From JANNOG01 sp050329835 (GTDB lineage: Bacteria; Actinomycetota; Actinomycetes; Actinomycetales; JBBAYJ01), in the NCBI GenBank assembly GCA_050329835.1, contig JBHJOJ010000043.1:1-50170 (forward strand): DNA of 50,170 nt, given 5' to 3'. This document shows positions 1 through 7,916 of the stretch, in pieces (the stretch's first letter is position 1; the number at the start of each line of letters is the position of its first letter). The notes beneath the pieces are model-generated. The model was not told the origin of the DNA. It saw nothing but the letters and a program-made list of their open reading frames with translations, and searched no databases. The position numbers were made by a program, and so were the translations under genes.

Positions 1-117
1 CCGCGTCAAGAAGCGCGGTGAGCCAGCCAGCACCCGCCACCCAGCGCCCGCCACGATCAACATCCACCGACTGACACCCAGACCAGCAACATGATCAACT
101 TAGGCTACGTGGCATTG
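1..117 (+). mobile_element. 3' end of an upstream IS4-family element (transposase tail plus terminal sequence)
   Basis: Bases 2-94 read as about 30 residues, starting RVKKRGEPAS and ending in a TGA at 92-94. This is the basic C-terminal tail style of actinobacterial IS4-family (DDE_Tnp_1) transposases, and it resembles the tail of the neighbouring copy at 1115-1276, including a shared run of hydroxyl/Pro residues before the stop. Bases 95-117 (AACTTAGGC...GGCATTG) resemble the terminal sequence of the next element (1275-1289). I read this as the right end of one element copy whose body lies left of the window. The family assignment is by recognition only. Confidence 0.55.
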
Positions 118-1276
118 GGTCCTGAGCCGTTGCGGGAGTTGTTCGAGCGGTGTGCGGTGCCGGTGGCGGAGTACGGGACGAAGGGGGCATGGCTGGCGGG
201 ACGTCGGCTGATGGCGGTGGATGGGTTCCTGCTGGACGTCCCTGATACTCCCGAGAACTCGGCAGAGTTCGGTCGGGCGACCAGCGGGGAGAGAGCTGGC
301 GCCTTCCCACAGGCACGCGTCGTCGCGCTGGGTGAATGCGGTTCTCATGCCGTCGTCGCGGCGGCAGTCGGGGGATGGAACGACGCCGAACAGACCCTCG
401 CCCGACGCATCGCCGGTGGCGTGGAAGCCGACATGCTCGTCATCGCCGACCGGAACTTCTACGGCTTCGAGCAGTGGCAGCGCTACCGGCAGACGGGCGC
501 TGACCTGCTGTGGCGTGTCAAGGCCAACCTGCACTTGCCGGTGCTCCGGGTCCTGCCCGACGGGTCGTACCTGTCGGTGGTCTTCGACCGGGCCGTCGGC
601 AGAGCCCGCCGCCAGCGACTCCTCAACAGCGCCCGCGAAGCGACCGGCGACCCCACCACCGAAGCCCACGAGGGCTTCGATGAGGGGGCGGAACTGGTCC
701 GTGTCGTGGAATACGAGATCCCCGACCGAGAAGGCAACGGCAGCGGCGAACTGATCTGCGTCATCACCTCCATCCTCGACCCCCACGACGTCTCCGCGTC
801 CGAACTCGCCACCGCGTACCACGAACGCTGGGAAGCCGAGAACACGTTCGACGAGATCAAAACTCACCAGCGCGGCGCCGCCCGGGTGCTGCGATCCAAA
901 TCCCCCGACATGGTCAAACAAGAGATCTGGGCCCTGCTCCTCACCCACTACAGCATCCGACAACTCATGTGCCGGGCAGCCGACGAAGCCGACGTCGATC
1001 CCGACCGACTCTCCTTCACCCGATCTCTCCGGATCATCCGCCGCGGCGTCACGACGCCGGCGGCCTTTCCCCCCTGATCTCCGTCACGACCCCGTCACCC
1101 GGATACTGCAAGACATGACTAGGAAGAAGAACCCGCCCCGACGCCACCGAACCTATCCACGCGTGATCAGACGCGGCCGCCACAATGCCTACCTCGTCAA
1201 ACGACCCGACCATCGAGGGACCACCCATCCCGGACCCCCCAGGATCGACATCCAGTCACTCACCCCAACAGCTTAA
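91..1276 (+). pseudogene. IS4-family transposase remnant, 5'-truncated and frameshifted
   Basis: The open stretch 91-1077 (328 codons) encodes the catalytic part of a DDE_Tnp_1 transposase: MAVDG near residue 41 (first Asp), IADRNFYG near 115 (second Asp), and the Y-x2-R-x3-E-x6-K signature in YHERWEAENTFDEIK near 243. The usual N-terminal 90 or so residues are absent; homology starts abruptly at LGPEPLRELF, and an in-frame TGA lies at 19-21. The frame stops at 1075-1077, but the next frame continues with a typical C-terminus (DMTRKKNPPRRHR...) to a TAA at 1274-1276. Removing one C from the six-C run at 1069-1074 rejoins the two. The element is therefore doubly broken unless the C-run is a sequencing error. 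Confidence 0.8.
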
Positions 1277-1289
1277 CTTAGCGGCATTG
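1271..1289 (+). repeat. Right terminal sequence of the IS4-family remnant
   Basis: GCTTAACTTAGCGGCATTG follows the transposase stop and marks the element's right edge, because the flanking gene's coding sequence starts immediately beyond it. A related but not identical sequence lies at 95-117. The matching left terminal repeat is not visible, consistent with loss of the 5' part of this copy. Confidence 0.6.
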
Positions 1290-2214
1290 CCTCATAGGCG
1301 CGGTGTGCGATGGCGTTCAGGACCGCCTCCCGCAGCGCCGGCAAGGGGTAGTCGGCGGTCGTTCGCTCACGGATGCCGTCGCCCGTGAGAGGCACCACCG
1401 CCCGGGCGTCGTGTGCCTGCAGCAGTGCGGTCACTCTGCCGCTTCCCGTCAGGAGGTTGTCCCGAATCTCCTCCTCGTCGCTGATGGGAGCGTCCGCGTC
1501 GACTCCCGCATAGCGCACGAACTGGAGGTAGGCACCGGGCAGCCAGGCGGTGGGGTCGAACCCGCCCAGCAGGACGCCCAGGACGGTGGCCGTACCGTCC
1601 GGGGCGAGGAGACGCAGGGATTGGAGCTGCTGGGGGACGGGGCGGTCGTTCTCGGCCAGGACGTCCGGGTCGACGGACGCGGCGACGTAGGTCGCGCGGA
1701 TGGACTGGACGTCGAGATCGCGTTCACTCGATCCCCACAGTGGGGACACGTCGAACGAGAGGCTCGATGCCTGGCGTCGCTCGTTGAGGACGCGTTCGTC
1801 GTTGCCGTTGGCGCGGCGGGTGCTGGGTCCGGGGCGCACCCATGCCACGCCGTCGAGACGGACCGGCGGCGTGGCAGACGCGTGGACCGCGATGTGCACC
1901 ACCGGGTGGCCGTCGTAGGTCGCCCGCTCGACGACCATCGACGGCCGGTCGAGAATCTTGCCCTCGTCCCGGATGGAGGTGAGAGCCAGCAGGGCGTCGT
2001 CCGACACGTCCACCGGAACGGCGTTCCCGTGCTTGTCCACACCGATGAGCACGTGTCCGACACCGGCTCCGCACAGGTCGTTGGCCAACGCGCAGACGGC
2101 TTCCCGGACGGCGCGCCGGTCGCCGGCCTCGCGCTTGAACTCCAGCGACGGCGTCTCGACGCGCCCCAAAGTGTGAGCGAGGTCGTCCGTCACGCGTGTC
2201 AGCATGCCACCCAC
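1273..2214 (-). pseudogene. Schlafen/AlbA_2-domain protein, C-terminus cut off by the IS element
   Basis: This frame encodes 313 residues. Near residue 23 it has SLEFKRE, then a GVGHVLIGVDKHG stretch, the start of an AlbA_2 (formerly AAA_4) DNA/RNA-binding domain. Near residue 300 comes LREAVLNAIAHRAYE, the beginning of the ATPase-like half that normally follows and ends these RecG-like regulators. Directly after HRAYE, the last residues AMPLS and the stop are encoded by the complement of the IS terminal sequence (1273-1291). The gene is thus truncated by transposition, and the missing C-terminal part would lie left of the element, outside the window or deleted. A GTG at 2214 or ATG at 2205 could start it. 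Function is unknown; relatives are often regulators or defence-associated. Confidence 0.7.
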
Positions 2215-2260
2215 CGAGCAGGCCGCCCGGACGGCTCACCACGGATCGGCGCGGGCCGCC

Positions 2261-3661
2261 TCAGCAGCCGACGAGGCGCTGGGCCAGCCACCCCTCGACG
2301 GCGTCGAGACCCACGCGTTCCTGGGTCATGGAGTCCCGGTCCCGGACCGTGACGGCCTGGTCGTCCAGGGTGTCGAAGTCGACGGTCACGCAGTACGGCG
2401 TGCCGATCTCGTCCTGGCGCCGGTACCGGCGCCCGATGGCGCCCGCGTCGTCGAACTCGACGTTCCAGTTCCGCCGCAGCGCAGCCGCCAGGTCCTTCGC
2501 CTTCGGCGAGAGGTCGGCGTGGCGGGACAGCGGCAGCACCGCGGCCTTGACCGGGGCCAGGCGGTGGTCCAGGCGCAGCACGACGCGGCGGTCGACGCCG
2601 CCCTTGGCGTTCGGGGCCTCGTCCTCGGCGTAGGCCTCGAGCAGGAACGCCATCATGGGCCGGCCCACGCCGGCGGCGGGCTCGATGACGTACGGCGTCC
2701 AGCGCTCGCCCTTCTCCTGGTCGAAGTAGGACAGATCGGTGCCGGAGTGCTGGGAGTGCGTCGACAGGTCGAAGTCGGTCCGGTTGGCGATGCCCTCGAG
2801 CTCGCCCCACTCGCCACCCTGGAAGCCGAAGCGGTACTCGATGTCGACGGTCCGCTTCGAGTAGTGGGACAGCTTGTCCTTGGGGTGCTCGAAATGACGC
2901 AGGTTGTCGGCGGACAGCCCGAGGTCGGTGTACCAGCGCGTCCGCTCCGCGATCCAGTACTCGTGCCACTCCTCGTCGGTACCGGGCTCGACGAAGAACT
3001 CCATCTCCATCTGCTCGAACTCCCGGGTCCGGAAGATGAAGTTGCCCGGAGTGATCTCGTTGCGGAAGCTCTTGCCGACCTGGCCGATGCCGAACGGCGG
3101 CCTGCGCCGGGCCGACCCCATGACGTTGGCGAAGTTGACGAAGATGCCCTGGGCCGTCTCGGGGCGCAGGTAGTGCAGGCCGGACTCGTCCTCGACCGGG
3201 CCGAGCCAGGTCTTCATGAGGCCGTTGAAGTCCCGCGGCTCGGTCCACTGGCCCTTGATCCCGGTGTCCGGGTCGACGATGTCGGCCCAGCCGTTCTCGG
3301 GCGGGTGGCCGTGCTTGGCCTCGTAGGCCTCCATCAGGTGGTCGGCCCGATAGCGCTTGTGTGTGACGAGCGACTCGACCAGCGGGTCGCTGAACGCGTC
3401 GACGTGGCCGGACGCCACCCACACCTGACGCGGCAGGATGATCGAGGAGTCGAGCCCGACGACGTCCTCGCGACCGGTGATCATCGAGCGCCACCACTGC
3501 CGCTTGACGTTGTCCTTGACCTCCACGCCCAACGGCCCGTAGTCCCAGGCGGAACGGGTGCCGCCGTAAATCTCCCCGCTGGGGTAGACGAACCCGCGGC
3601 GCTTGCACAGCGCGACGACGGCATCGATGGTCTTGGTGGACGAGGGGGGCGAGCTGGCCAC
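2261..3661 (-). CDS. glyS: Glycine-tRNA ligase (class II, dimeric type)
   Basis: This cytoplasmic enzyme charges tRNA-Gly with glycine using ATP. The 466 residues match the alpha2-type bacterial/eukaryal glycyl-tRNA synthetase in length and order: an N-terminal catalytic start with YPSGEIYGG near 26, class II motif 2 region RPETAQGIF at 166-174 followed by FRNEI near 199 and the EFEQMEMEFF loop near 214, motif 3 near YVIEPAAGVGR, and a C-terminal anticodon-binding domain. The ATG at 3661 leaves only about 12 residues before the first conserved helix. It lies downstream of the aquaporin-like gene on the same strand with about 115 bp between. Essential housekeeping gene. Confidence 0.97.
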   Translation of the reverse strand: MASSPPSSTKTIDAVVALCKRRGFVYPSGEIYGGTRSAWDYGPLGVEVKDNVKRQWWRSMITGREDVVGLDSSIILPRQVWVASGHVDAFSDPLVESLVTHKRYRADHLMEAYEAKHGHPPENGWADIVDPDTGIKGQWTEPRDFNGLMKTWLGPVEDESGLHYLRPETAQGIFVNFANVMGSARRRPPFGIGQVGKSFRNEITPGNFIFRTREFEQMEMEFFVEPGTDEEWHEYWIAERTRWYTDLGLSADNLRHFEHPKDKLSHYSKRTVDIEYRFGFQGGEWGELEGIANRTDFDLSTHSQHSGTDLSYFDQEKGERWTPYVIEPAAGVGRPMMAFLLEAYAEDEAPNAKGGVDRRVVLRLDHRLAPVKAAVLPLSRHADLSPKAKDLAAALRRNWNVEFDDAGAIGRRYRRQDEIGTPYCVTVDFDTLDDQAVTVRDRDSMTQERVGLDAVEGWLAQRLVGC

Positions 3662-3777
3662 GGCGGGTCTCCGTCCGGCTGGGTGTCGGCGAGCGGCGAC
3701 AGCCTAGGGGGGAGGCGCCCGCATCCCTGTCCCCGGCGTGACCTGCGCACGGCGCCCGCCCCGGACGACCGGTGCGG

Positions 3778-4578
3778 TCAGCCCGACCCGCCAGCCGCAG
3801 GGGTGGGCACGGAGATGTCGGCAGGTGCCCGGGGCGCGGGCAGGCGCCGGGCACCGCTCGCCCGGACGCCGGCCGCTGCCGACGACACGGCAGTCGACAC
3901 GGCAGTCGGGCGGGCGGTCGGGGAGGCGGTCGGGAAGGCGGTCGGAGCCGCGATGACCCGGAGCAGGAGGGCGGCGGCCAGTCCCCCGGCCAGCTGCGCG
4001 GGAACGAGGGCGACGGCGATCGCCGGGCTCACGGCACCGGACACCGCGGCCCCGATCGCGACGGCAGGGTTCAGGGCGACCGTGCCCAGGGGGAGGGCCA
4101 CCACGGCGCCCGCCCCGGCGACCAGGCCCACGGGCGGGCCGGGCGCCCGGCCGGCCACGGCGGCGGAGAGGGCCACCAGGCACACGACGACGGTCATCGC
4201 GAACTCGGCGGGCAGCGCCACGTGAAGGACGCCCGCCCCGGGCCCGGCGTCGGGCTCGCCCGTCGGAGCGCCGGCCGGACCATCGATCAGCCCGCCGATC
4301 AGGCCGCCGGCCAGCGCGGCGGCCGCCTGGCCGGCGAGCAGGGGGCCGAGCTGGTCGGCACGGACCCGTCCGGCCACCCAGGCGGCCGCGGTGAGCGCGG
4401 GGTTGTGATGGCGGCCGGGACCGCCGGCCAGGAGCAGGGCTGCCCACGCGGCGGGACCCGCCAGGACGGCCAGCGGCGACGCCGAGCCGGCCGCCGCCGC
4501 CGCGGCCACGACGACGACCGTGGTGCCCACGGCCTCGGCGGCGGCCAGGCGCAGCCCGGCCGTGCCCGCAGCCGTCAC
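3778..4578 (-). CDS. Aquaporin/MIP-family channel, divergent
   Basis: The 266-residue protein is almost wholly hydrophobic with several Ala/Val-rich membrane segments. It contains two Asn-Pro-Ala motifs, in HHNPALTAAAW (59-61) and ALNPAVAIG (170-172), spaced as in MIP channels. In known aquaporins and glycerol facilitators the second NPA is followed by Arg of the selectivity filter; here residue 173 is Val. The C-terminal 50 residues are a Pro/Thr/Ala/Ser-rich repetitive tail unlike typical aquaporins. It probably moves water or a small neutral solute across the inner membrane; substrate is uncertain. It sits between glyS and the ABM gene on the same strand. Confidence 0.65.
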   Translation of the reverse strand: MTAAGTAGLRLAAAEAVGTTVVVVAAAAAAGSASPLAVLAGPAAWAALLLAGGPGRHHNPALTAAAWVAGRVRADQLGPLLAGQAAAALAGGLIGGLIDGPAGAPTGEPDAGPGAGVLHVALPAEFAMTVVVCLVALSAAVAGRAPGPPVGLVAGAGAVVALPLGTVALNPAVAIGAAVSGAVSPAIAVALVPAQLAGGLAAALLLRVIAAPTAFPTASPTARPTAVSTAVSSAAAGVRASGARRLPAPRAPADISVPTPAAGGSG

Positions 4579-4695
4579 CTGGACCTCACCCGCCGGTCAC
4601 GGCGCTGGAACCGACGGCGCTGGACGACGCGTCGCATGACGGCGTATCGGCACCGCACGGCCCCGCTTGAGCGACGACCGTTCGCGTCTCGCCGG

Positions 4696-5061
4696 TCAGA
4701 CGTCGGCGGCCCGGTCGCTGGGAGACTCACGCACCGCGCCACCTGGGTCGACCTCGAGGAGGACCTCGAAGGCGGTCGGCTCGTCGACCGCCTCGTAGAG
4801 CAGGGGGTGGGCGTGCAGCTTGACGTCCCACGCCGAGAGTCCGCGCCGGTAGTCGCCCACGCTGTCCCAGCGCGTCGTGAGAACCCACAGCCCCGGGTCG
4901 TCGGTCGAGCGGCCGAGCACTCCCCACCGGTAGCCGGGGCGGTCGGCGAGCGCGGCCAGCGCCGCACGAGCCCGCTCGGTCAAGGCCGCGTCGTCACCCG
5001 GAGTGCCGGGTTGACGACGGAGGCGTACAACGGCCAGCACCTGATGATCGTATGGTCCCAC
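4696..5061 (-). CDS. Antibiotic biosynthesis monooxygenase (ABM) domain protein
   Basis: The 121-residue, single-domain protein matches the ABM/dimeric alpha-beta barrel pattern: a first strand VLAVVRLR, a helix rich in Ala/Arg (ALTERARAALAAL), then GVLGRSTDDPGLWVLTTRWDSVGDYRRGL. Such proteins are small dimeric monooxygenases or heme/quinol-handling enzymes; the substrate here cannot be read. I recall a homologue often lying near glyS in actinomycetes. Start choice is open: GTG at 5061 gives 121 residues, GTG at 5040 begins right at the first strand. It is divergent from znuA, with only about 26-41 bp between the start codons. Confidence 0.7.
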   Translation of the reverse strand: MGPYDHQVLAVVRLRRQPGTPGDDAALTERARAALAALADRPGYRWGVLGRSTDDPGLWVLTTRWDSVGDYRRGLSAWDVKLHAHPLLYEAVDEPTAFEVLLEVDPGGAVRESPSDRAADV

Positions 5062-5087
5062 CGGTTTGCATCCCGGGCGTGTCGCAT

Positions 5088-5104
5088 ATGAGACTCGATC
5101 TCAT
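5088..5104. promoter_or_regulatory. Palindrome at the znuA start, candidate Zur operator
   Basis: ATGAGA-CTCGA-TCTCAT is an inverted repeat with perfect 6-bp arms. Its 15-bp core TGAGACTCGATCTCA keeps the outer TGA...TCA and matches the actinobacterial Zur consensus TGAAAATGATTTTCA at 9 of 15 positions. It sits exactly where transcription or translation of znuA begins, and the same operon ends in a Fur-family regulator. Assignment as a Zur box is inference from position and partial match. Confidence 0.4.
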
Positions 5105-6137
5105 GAAGTCCTCCCTTGCTCTCGTGGCCGGCGTCGTCGCGGCCGTCACCCTGACCGCCTGCGGCGAGGCGAACGACGGCACCGCGGCCGTCGAGGCCGG
5201 TGCCACCGACGGGACTGCCACGGGCGGCGCGGCGGCCGGTGAGGCCGCGCTCCAGGTGGCGGCCGGCTTCTATCCGCTGGAGTACCTGGTGAGCCGGGTC
5301 GGCGGCGAGCGCGTCGAGGTGGTCGGCCTGACGCCGCCCGGCGCGGAGGCGCACGACCTCGAACTCACGGCGGACTCGCTGGTGACGCTGACCGACGCCG
5401 ACCTGCTCGTGTACCTCGAGACCTTCCAGCCGGCGGTCGACGACGCGGTGGCAAGCCGCTCCGGGCCCTCGTTGGACCTGGGGGCGGTCGCGACCCGCGA
5501 GTACGCCGAGGGCGAGGGCGATTCGCACGACCACGGCGGCGAGGACGAGCACGCCCACGAGGGCGAGGAGACCCACGAGGGCGAGGAGACCCACGAGGAC
5601 GACCACGCGCACGGCGCGACCGACCCGCACTTCTGGACCGACCCGACCGTCATGGCCGAGGCGGCGTCGCTGGTCCGGGACGCACTGACCGAGGCCGACC
5701 CCGAGGGGTCGGACACCTACGCCGCGAACGCCGACGCGCTCGTCGGTGAGCTGGAGGTGCTCGACGCCACGGCCGAGGAGGCCCTGACATCCTGCGACAC
5801 CACCACCCTGGTGACGGCGCACGACGCGTTCGGCTACTTCGCCGACCGGTACGGCTTCGAGTCCGCCCCGATCAGCGGTCTGTCCCCGGAGGACGAGCCG
5901 TCCCCGGCCGAGCTGGCCACGATCACCGACCTCGTGAACGATCGGGGCATCACCACCGTGTACACCGAGACCCTCATCCCGACGGACCTCGCCGACACCG
6001 TGGCCGCCGAGACCGGCGCGGCGACCGCGGTCCTCGACCCGGTCGAGGGGATCACCGACGAGTCGCCGGGCGACGACTACCTCAGCGTCATGGAGGCCAA
6101 CATCGACACGGTCGTCGACGGGCAGCAGTGCGGCTGA
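5103..6137 (+). CDS. znuA: Zinc ABC transporter substrate-binding lipoprotein
   Basis: This extracytoplasmic lipoprotein of the cluster A-I (ZnuA/TroA) family captures zinc and delivers it to the permease. From the ATG at 5103 it has a lipoprotein signal ending in LTAC (Cys 20). The metal-site region TPPGAEAHDLEL carries the first His, followed by a His/Glu/Asp-rich flexible loop (about residues 141-170) typical of zinc rather than manganese binders, then TDPHFWTDP with the second His. Two in-frame alternatives (5088 ATG, 5052) would add N-terminal residues without improving the signal peptide. The loop contains a tandem HEGEET repeat. First gene of znuA-znuC-znuB-zur; its 3' end overlaps znuC. 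Confidence 0.92.
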   Translation: MKSSLALVAGVVAAVTLTACGEANDGTAAVEAGATDGTATGGAAAGEAALQVAAGFYPLEYLVSRVGGERVEVVGLTPPGAEAHDLELTADSLVTLTDADLLVYLETFQPAVDDAVASRSGPSLDLGAVATREYAEGEGDSHDHGGEDEHAHEGEETHEGEETHEDDHAHGATDPHFWTDPTVMAEAASLVRDALTEADPEGSDTYAANADALVGELEVLDATAEEALTSCDTTTLVTAHDAFGYFADRYGFESAPISGLSPEDEPSPAELATITDLVNDRGITTVYTETLIPTDLADTVAAETGAATAVLDPVEGITDESPGDDYLSVMEANIDTVVDGQQCG

Positions 6138-6892
6138 CCGTCGGGTCGCGTCCCCGGTCCGCCGTCGACCCGGCCACGGCGCCGGGCGACGGGGACCGGC
6201 ACGGCCCGCCGATGGTGCAGCTGGCGCGCGCGACCATCGGGTACGGCGCCCGGCCGGTCGTCGTCGACGCCGACCTCGCCGTCGGGCGCGGCGAGTCGGT
6301 CGGCCTCCTGGGGGCCAACGGGTCGGGCAAGACGACCCTCGTGCGTGGCCTGCTGGGGCTGGCCGACCTCCTGGCCGGCGAGGTCCGGGTCGACGGCCGG
6401 CGCGTCGGGGACCGTTCCCGGCACCGCCTCGTCGGCTACGTGCCGCAGCGGCTGGCCCCGCCGTCCGGTGTCCCGACCACGGCGGCCGAGGTCGTCGCGG
6501 CCGGGCTGCTCGCGGGAGGGCGGCACCTGCGCCCGGCCGCCGGTGGACGGCGGGCCGTCCAGGCCGCGCTGGCGCAGGTCGGTCTCGCCGGTCTCGCCGG
6601 TGTCCCCGTCACCGAGCTGTCCGGGGGTCAGCACCGCCGCGTGCTCATCGCGCGGGCCCTCATCAGCGACCCCCCGCTGCTGCTCCTCGACGAGCCGACC
6701 GCGGGAGTGGACCGGGCGAGCGTCCGGGCGCTGGCCGCCACCCTGGGCGGGCTGCGCGAGCAGGGCCGCACCCTGCTCGTCGTCACGCACGAGCTGGAGG
6801 ACCTGGCCGCGGTGGTCGACCGGGTGGTCACTGTCGTCGAAGGGCGGCTGGTCGCGGGGATGGTCCCCGGCCGCACCGTCGGCGGACACTGA
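6128..6892 (+). CDS. znuC: Zinc ABC transporter ATP-binding protein
   Basis: This is the ATPase that drives zinc uptake through the ZnuB pore. It shows Walker A GANGSGKTT near residue 61, a Q-loop at GYVPQR, ABC signature LSGGQ near 165, Walker B LLLLDEPT near 185, and the H-switch in VVTHELED. The GTG at 6128 overlaps the end of znuA by 10 nt; a GTG or ATG farther in (MVQLARATIG, 6212) would remove a 28-residue nonconserved N-terminal part and start exactly at the ABC domain, so the start is uncertain. Short for an ABC ATPase with the later start, but all motifs are intact. Confidence 0.92.
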   Translation: MRLTVGSRPRSAVDPATAPGDGDRHGPPMVQLARATIGYGARPVVVDADLAVGRGESVGLLGANGSGKTTLVRGLLGLADLLAGEVRVDGRRVGDRSRHRLVGYVPQRLAPPSGVPTTAAEVVAAGLLAGGRHLRPAAGGRRAVQAALAQVGLAGLAGVPVTELSGGQHRRVLIARALISDPPLLLLDEPTAGVDRASVRALAATLGGLREQGRTLLVVTHELEDLAAVVDRVVTVVEGRLVAGMVPGRTVGGH

Positions 6893-6920
6893 GCCGGCAC
6901 GGAGTCACCGGGAGGCCGCG

Positions 6921-7916
6921 ATGCTCGACATCCTCGACTACGAGTTCATGCGCCGGGCACTGCTCGCCGCGGCCCTGGTCGGCGCCGTCGCCCCCCTGGT
7001 GGGGACCTTCGTCGTCCAGCGCGGCCTGTCGCTGGTCGGCGACGGCGTCGGCCATGTGGCGCTGGCGGGGGTCGCGGTCGGGCTGCTGACGTCGACCTCC
7101 CCGGTGTGGACCGCGCTGGCCACGGCGGTCGCGGCGGCGGTCCTGCTGGAGACGATCCGGGCCGTCGGGAGGACGGGGGCCGACCTCGCCCTGGCGCTGC
7201 TGTTCTACGGCGGGATCGCCGGCGGGGTCGTCCTCGTGAGCCTCACCCCGCAGGGCGGGGCCGCGAACCTCGTGGCGTACCTCTTCGGCTCGGTGACGAC
7301 GACGACGTCGGCCGACCTGGTGGCCTTCACCCTGCTGGGCGGGGTGACGCTGCTGGTGCTCGGGCTGCTGGGGCGGGCGCTGTACGCGGTGACCGACGAC
7401 GAGGAGTTCGCCCGTGCGATGGGCCTGCGGGTACGCCTGCTCAACACGGTGCTGCTGGTCCTCGTCGCGGCCACGGTCGTCCTGTCCATGCGGGTGGTCG
7501 GGCTCCTGCTCATCAGCGCCCTCATGGTGCTGCCGGTCGCGTCCGCCCGGCTCGTCGCGGGGTCCTTCGTACGGACGCTCGTCGTCGCCTGCGGCCTCGG
7601 CCTGATCGTCGCGGTGGCCGGGACGGCCGCCAGCTTCAGCACGGGCACGCCGTCGGGCGCCACCATCGTCCTCGCCCTCATCGCCGCCTTCGGCGTCACG
7701 GCCGCTGCGACGTCACTCGCACGGCGGGCGCGGGCGTGGTCCCGGCGCCGCCGGCACGCGGCCGAGGGGCACCCGGCGCACGACTCCCACCGACACGGCG
7801 GGCCGGACTGCACGCATCCGGTGGTCGAGCACGGCGATCACGTGGACTATGTTCACGACGGTCACCGGCACGCACCACGGCTGACACCCGCGGGGGTGGA
7901 TTACGACGAGCACTGA
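6921..7916 (+). CDS. znuB: Zinc ABC transporter permease with His-rich C-terminal tail
   Basis: This is the membrane channel of the zinc importer (ABC-3 family). About 280 residues form the usual hydrophobic core, including the conserved LVGDGVGHVALAGVA segment near 30-45 and AMGLRVRLLN plus MVLPVASARL further on. The ATG at 6921 follows GGGAGG with good spacing. The last 45 residues are a His/Asp-rich cytoplasmic tail containing a Cys (CTHPVVEHGDHVDYVHDGH) and ending DYDEH. This looks like a separate metal-binding module appended to the permease. The 3' end overlaps the probable ATT start of zur. Confidence 0.92.
   Translation: MLDILDYEFMRRALLAAALVGAVAPLVGTFVVQRGLSLVGDGVGHVALAGVAVGLLTSTSPVWTALATAVAAAVLLETIRAVGRTGADLALALLFYGGIAGGVVLVSLTPQGGAANLVAYLFGSVTTTTSADLVAFTLLGGVTLLVLGLLGRALYAVTDDEEFARAMGLRVRLLNTVLLVLVAATVVLSMRVVGLLLISALMVLPVASARLVAGSFVRTLVVACGLGLIVAVAGTAASFSTGTPSGATIVLALIAAFGVTAAATSLARRARAWSRRRRHAAEGHPAHDSHRHGGPDCTHPVVEHGDHVDYVHDGHRHAPRLTPAGVDYDEH

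Noticed and set aside
5524..5620. Acid/His repeat in znuA as a possible repeat element.
   Set aside because: It codes for the family's zinc-binding loop in frame, so a separate repeat feature is not needed.
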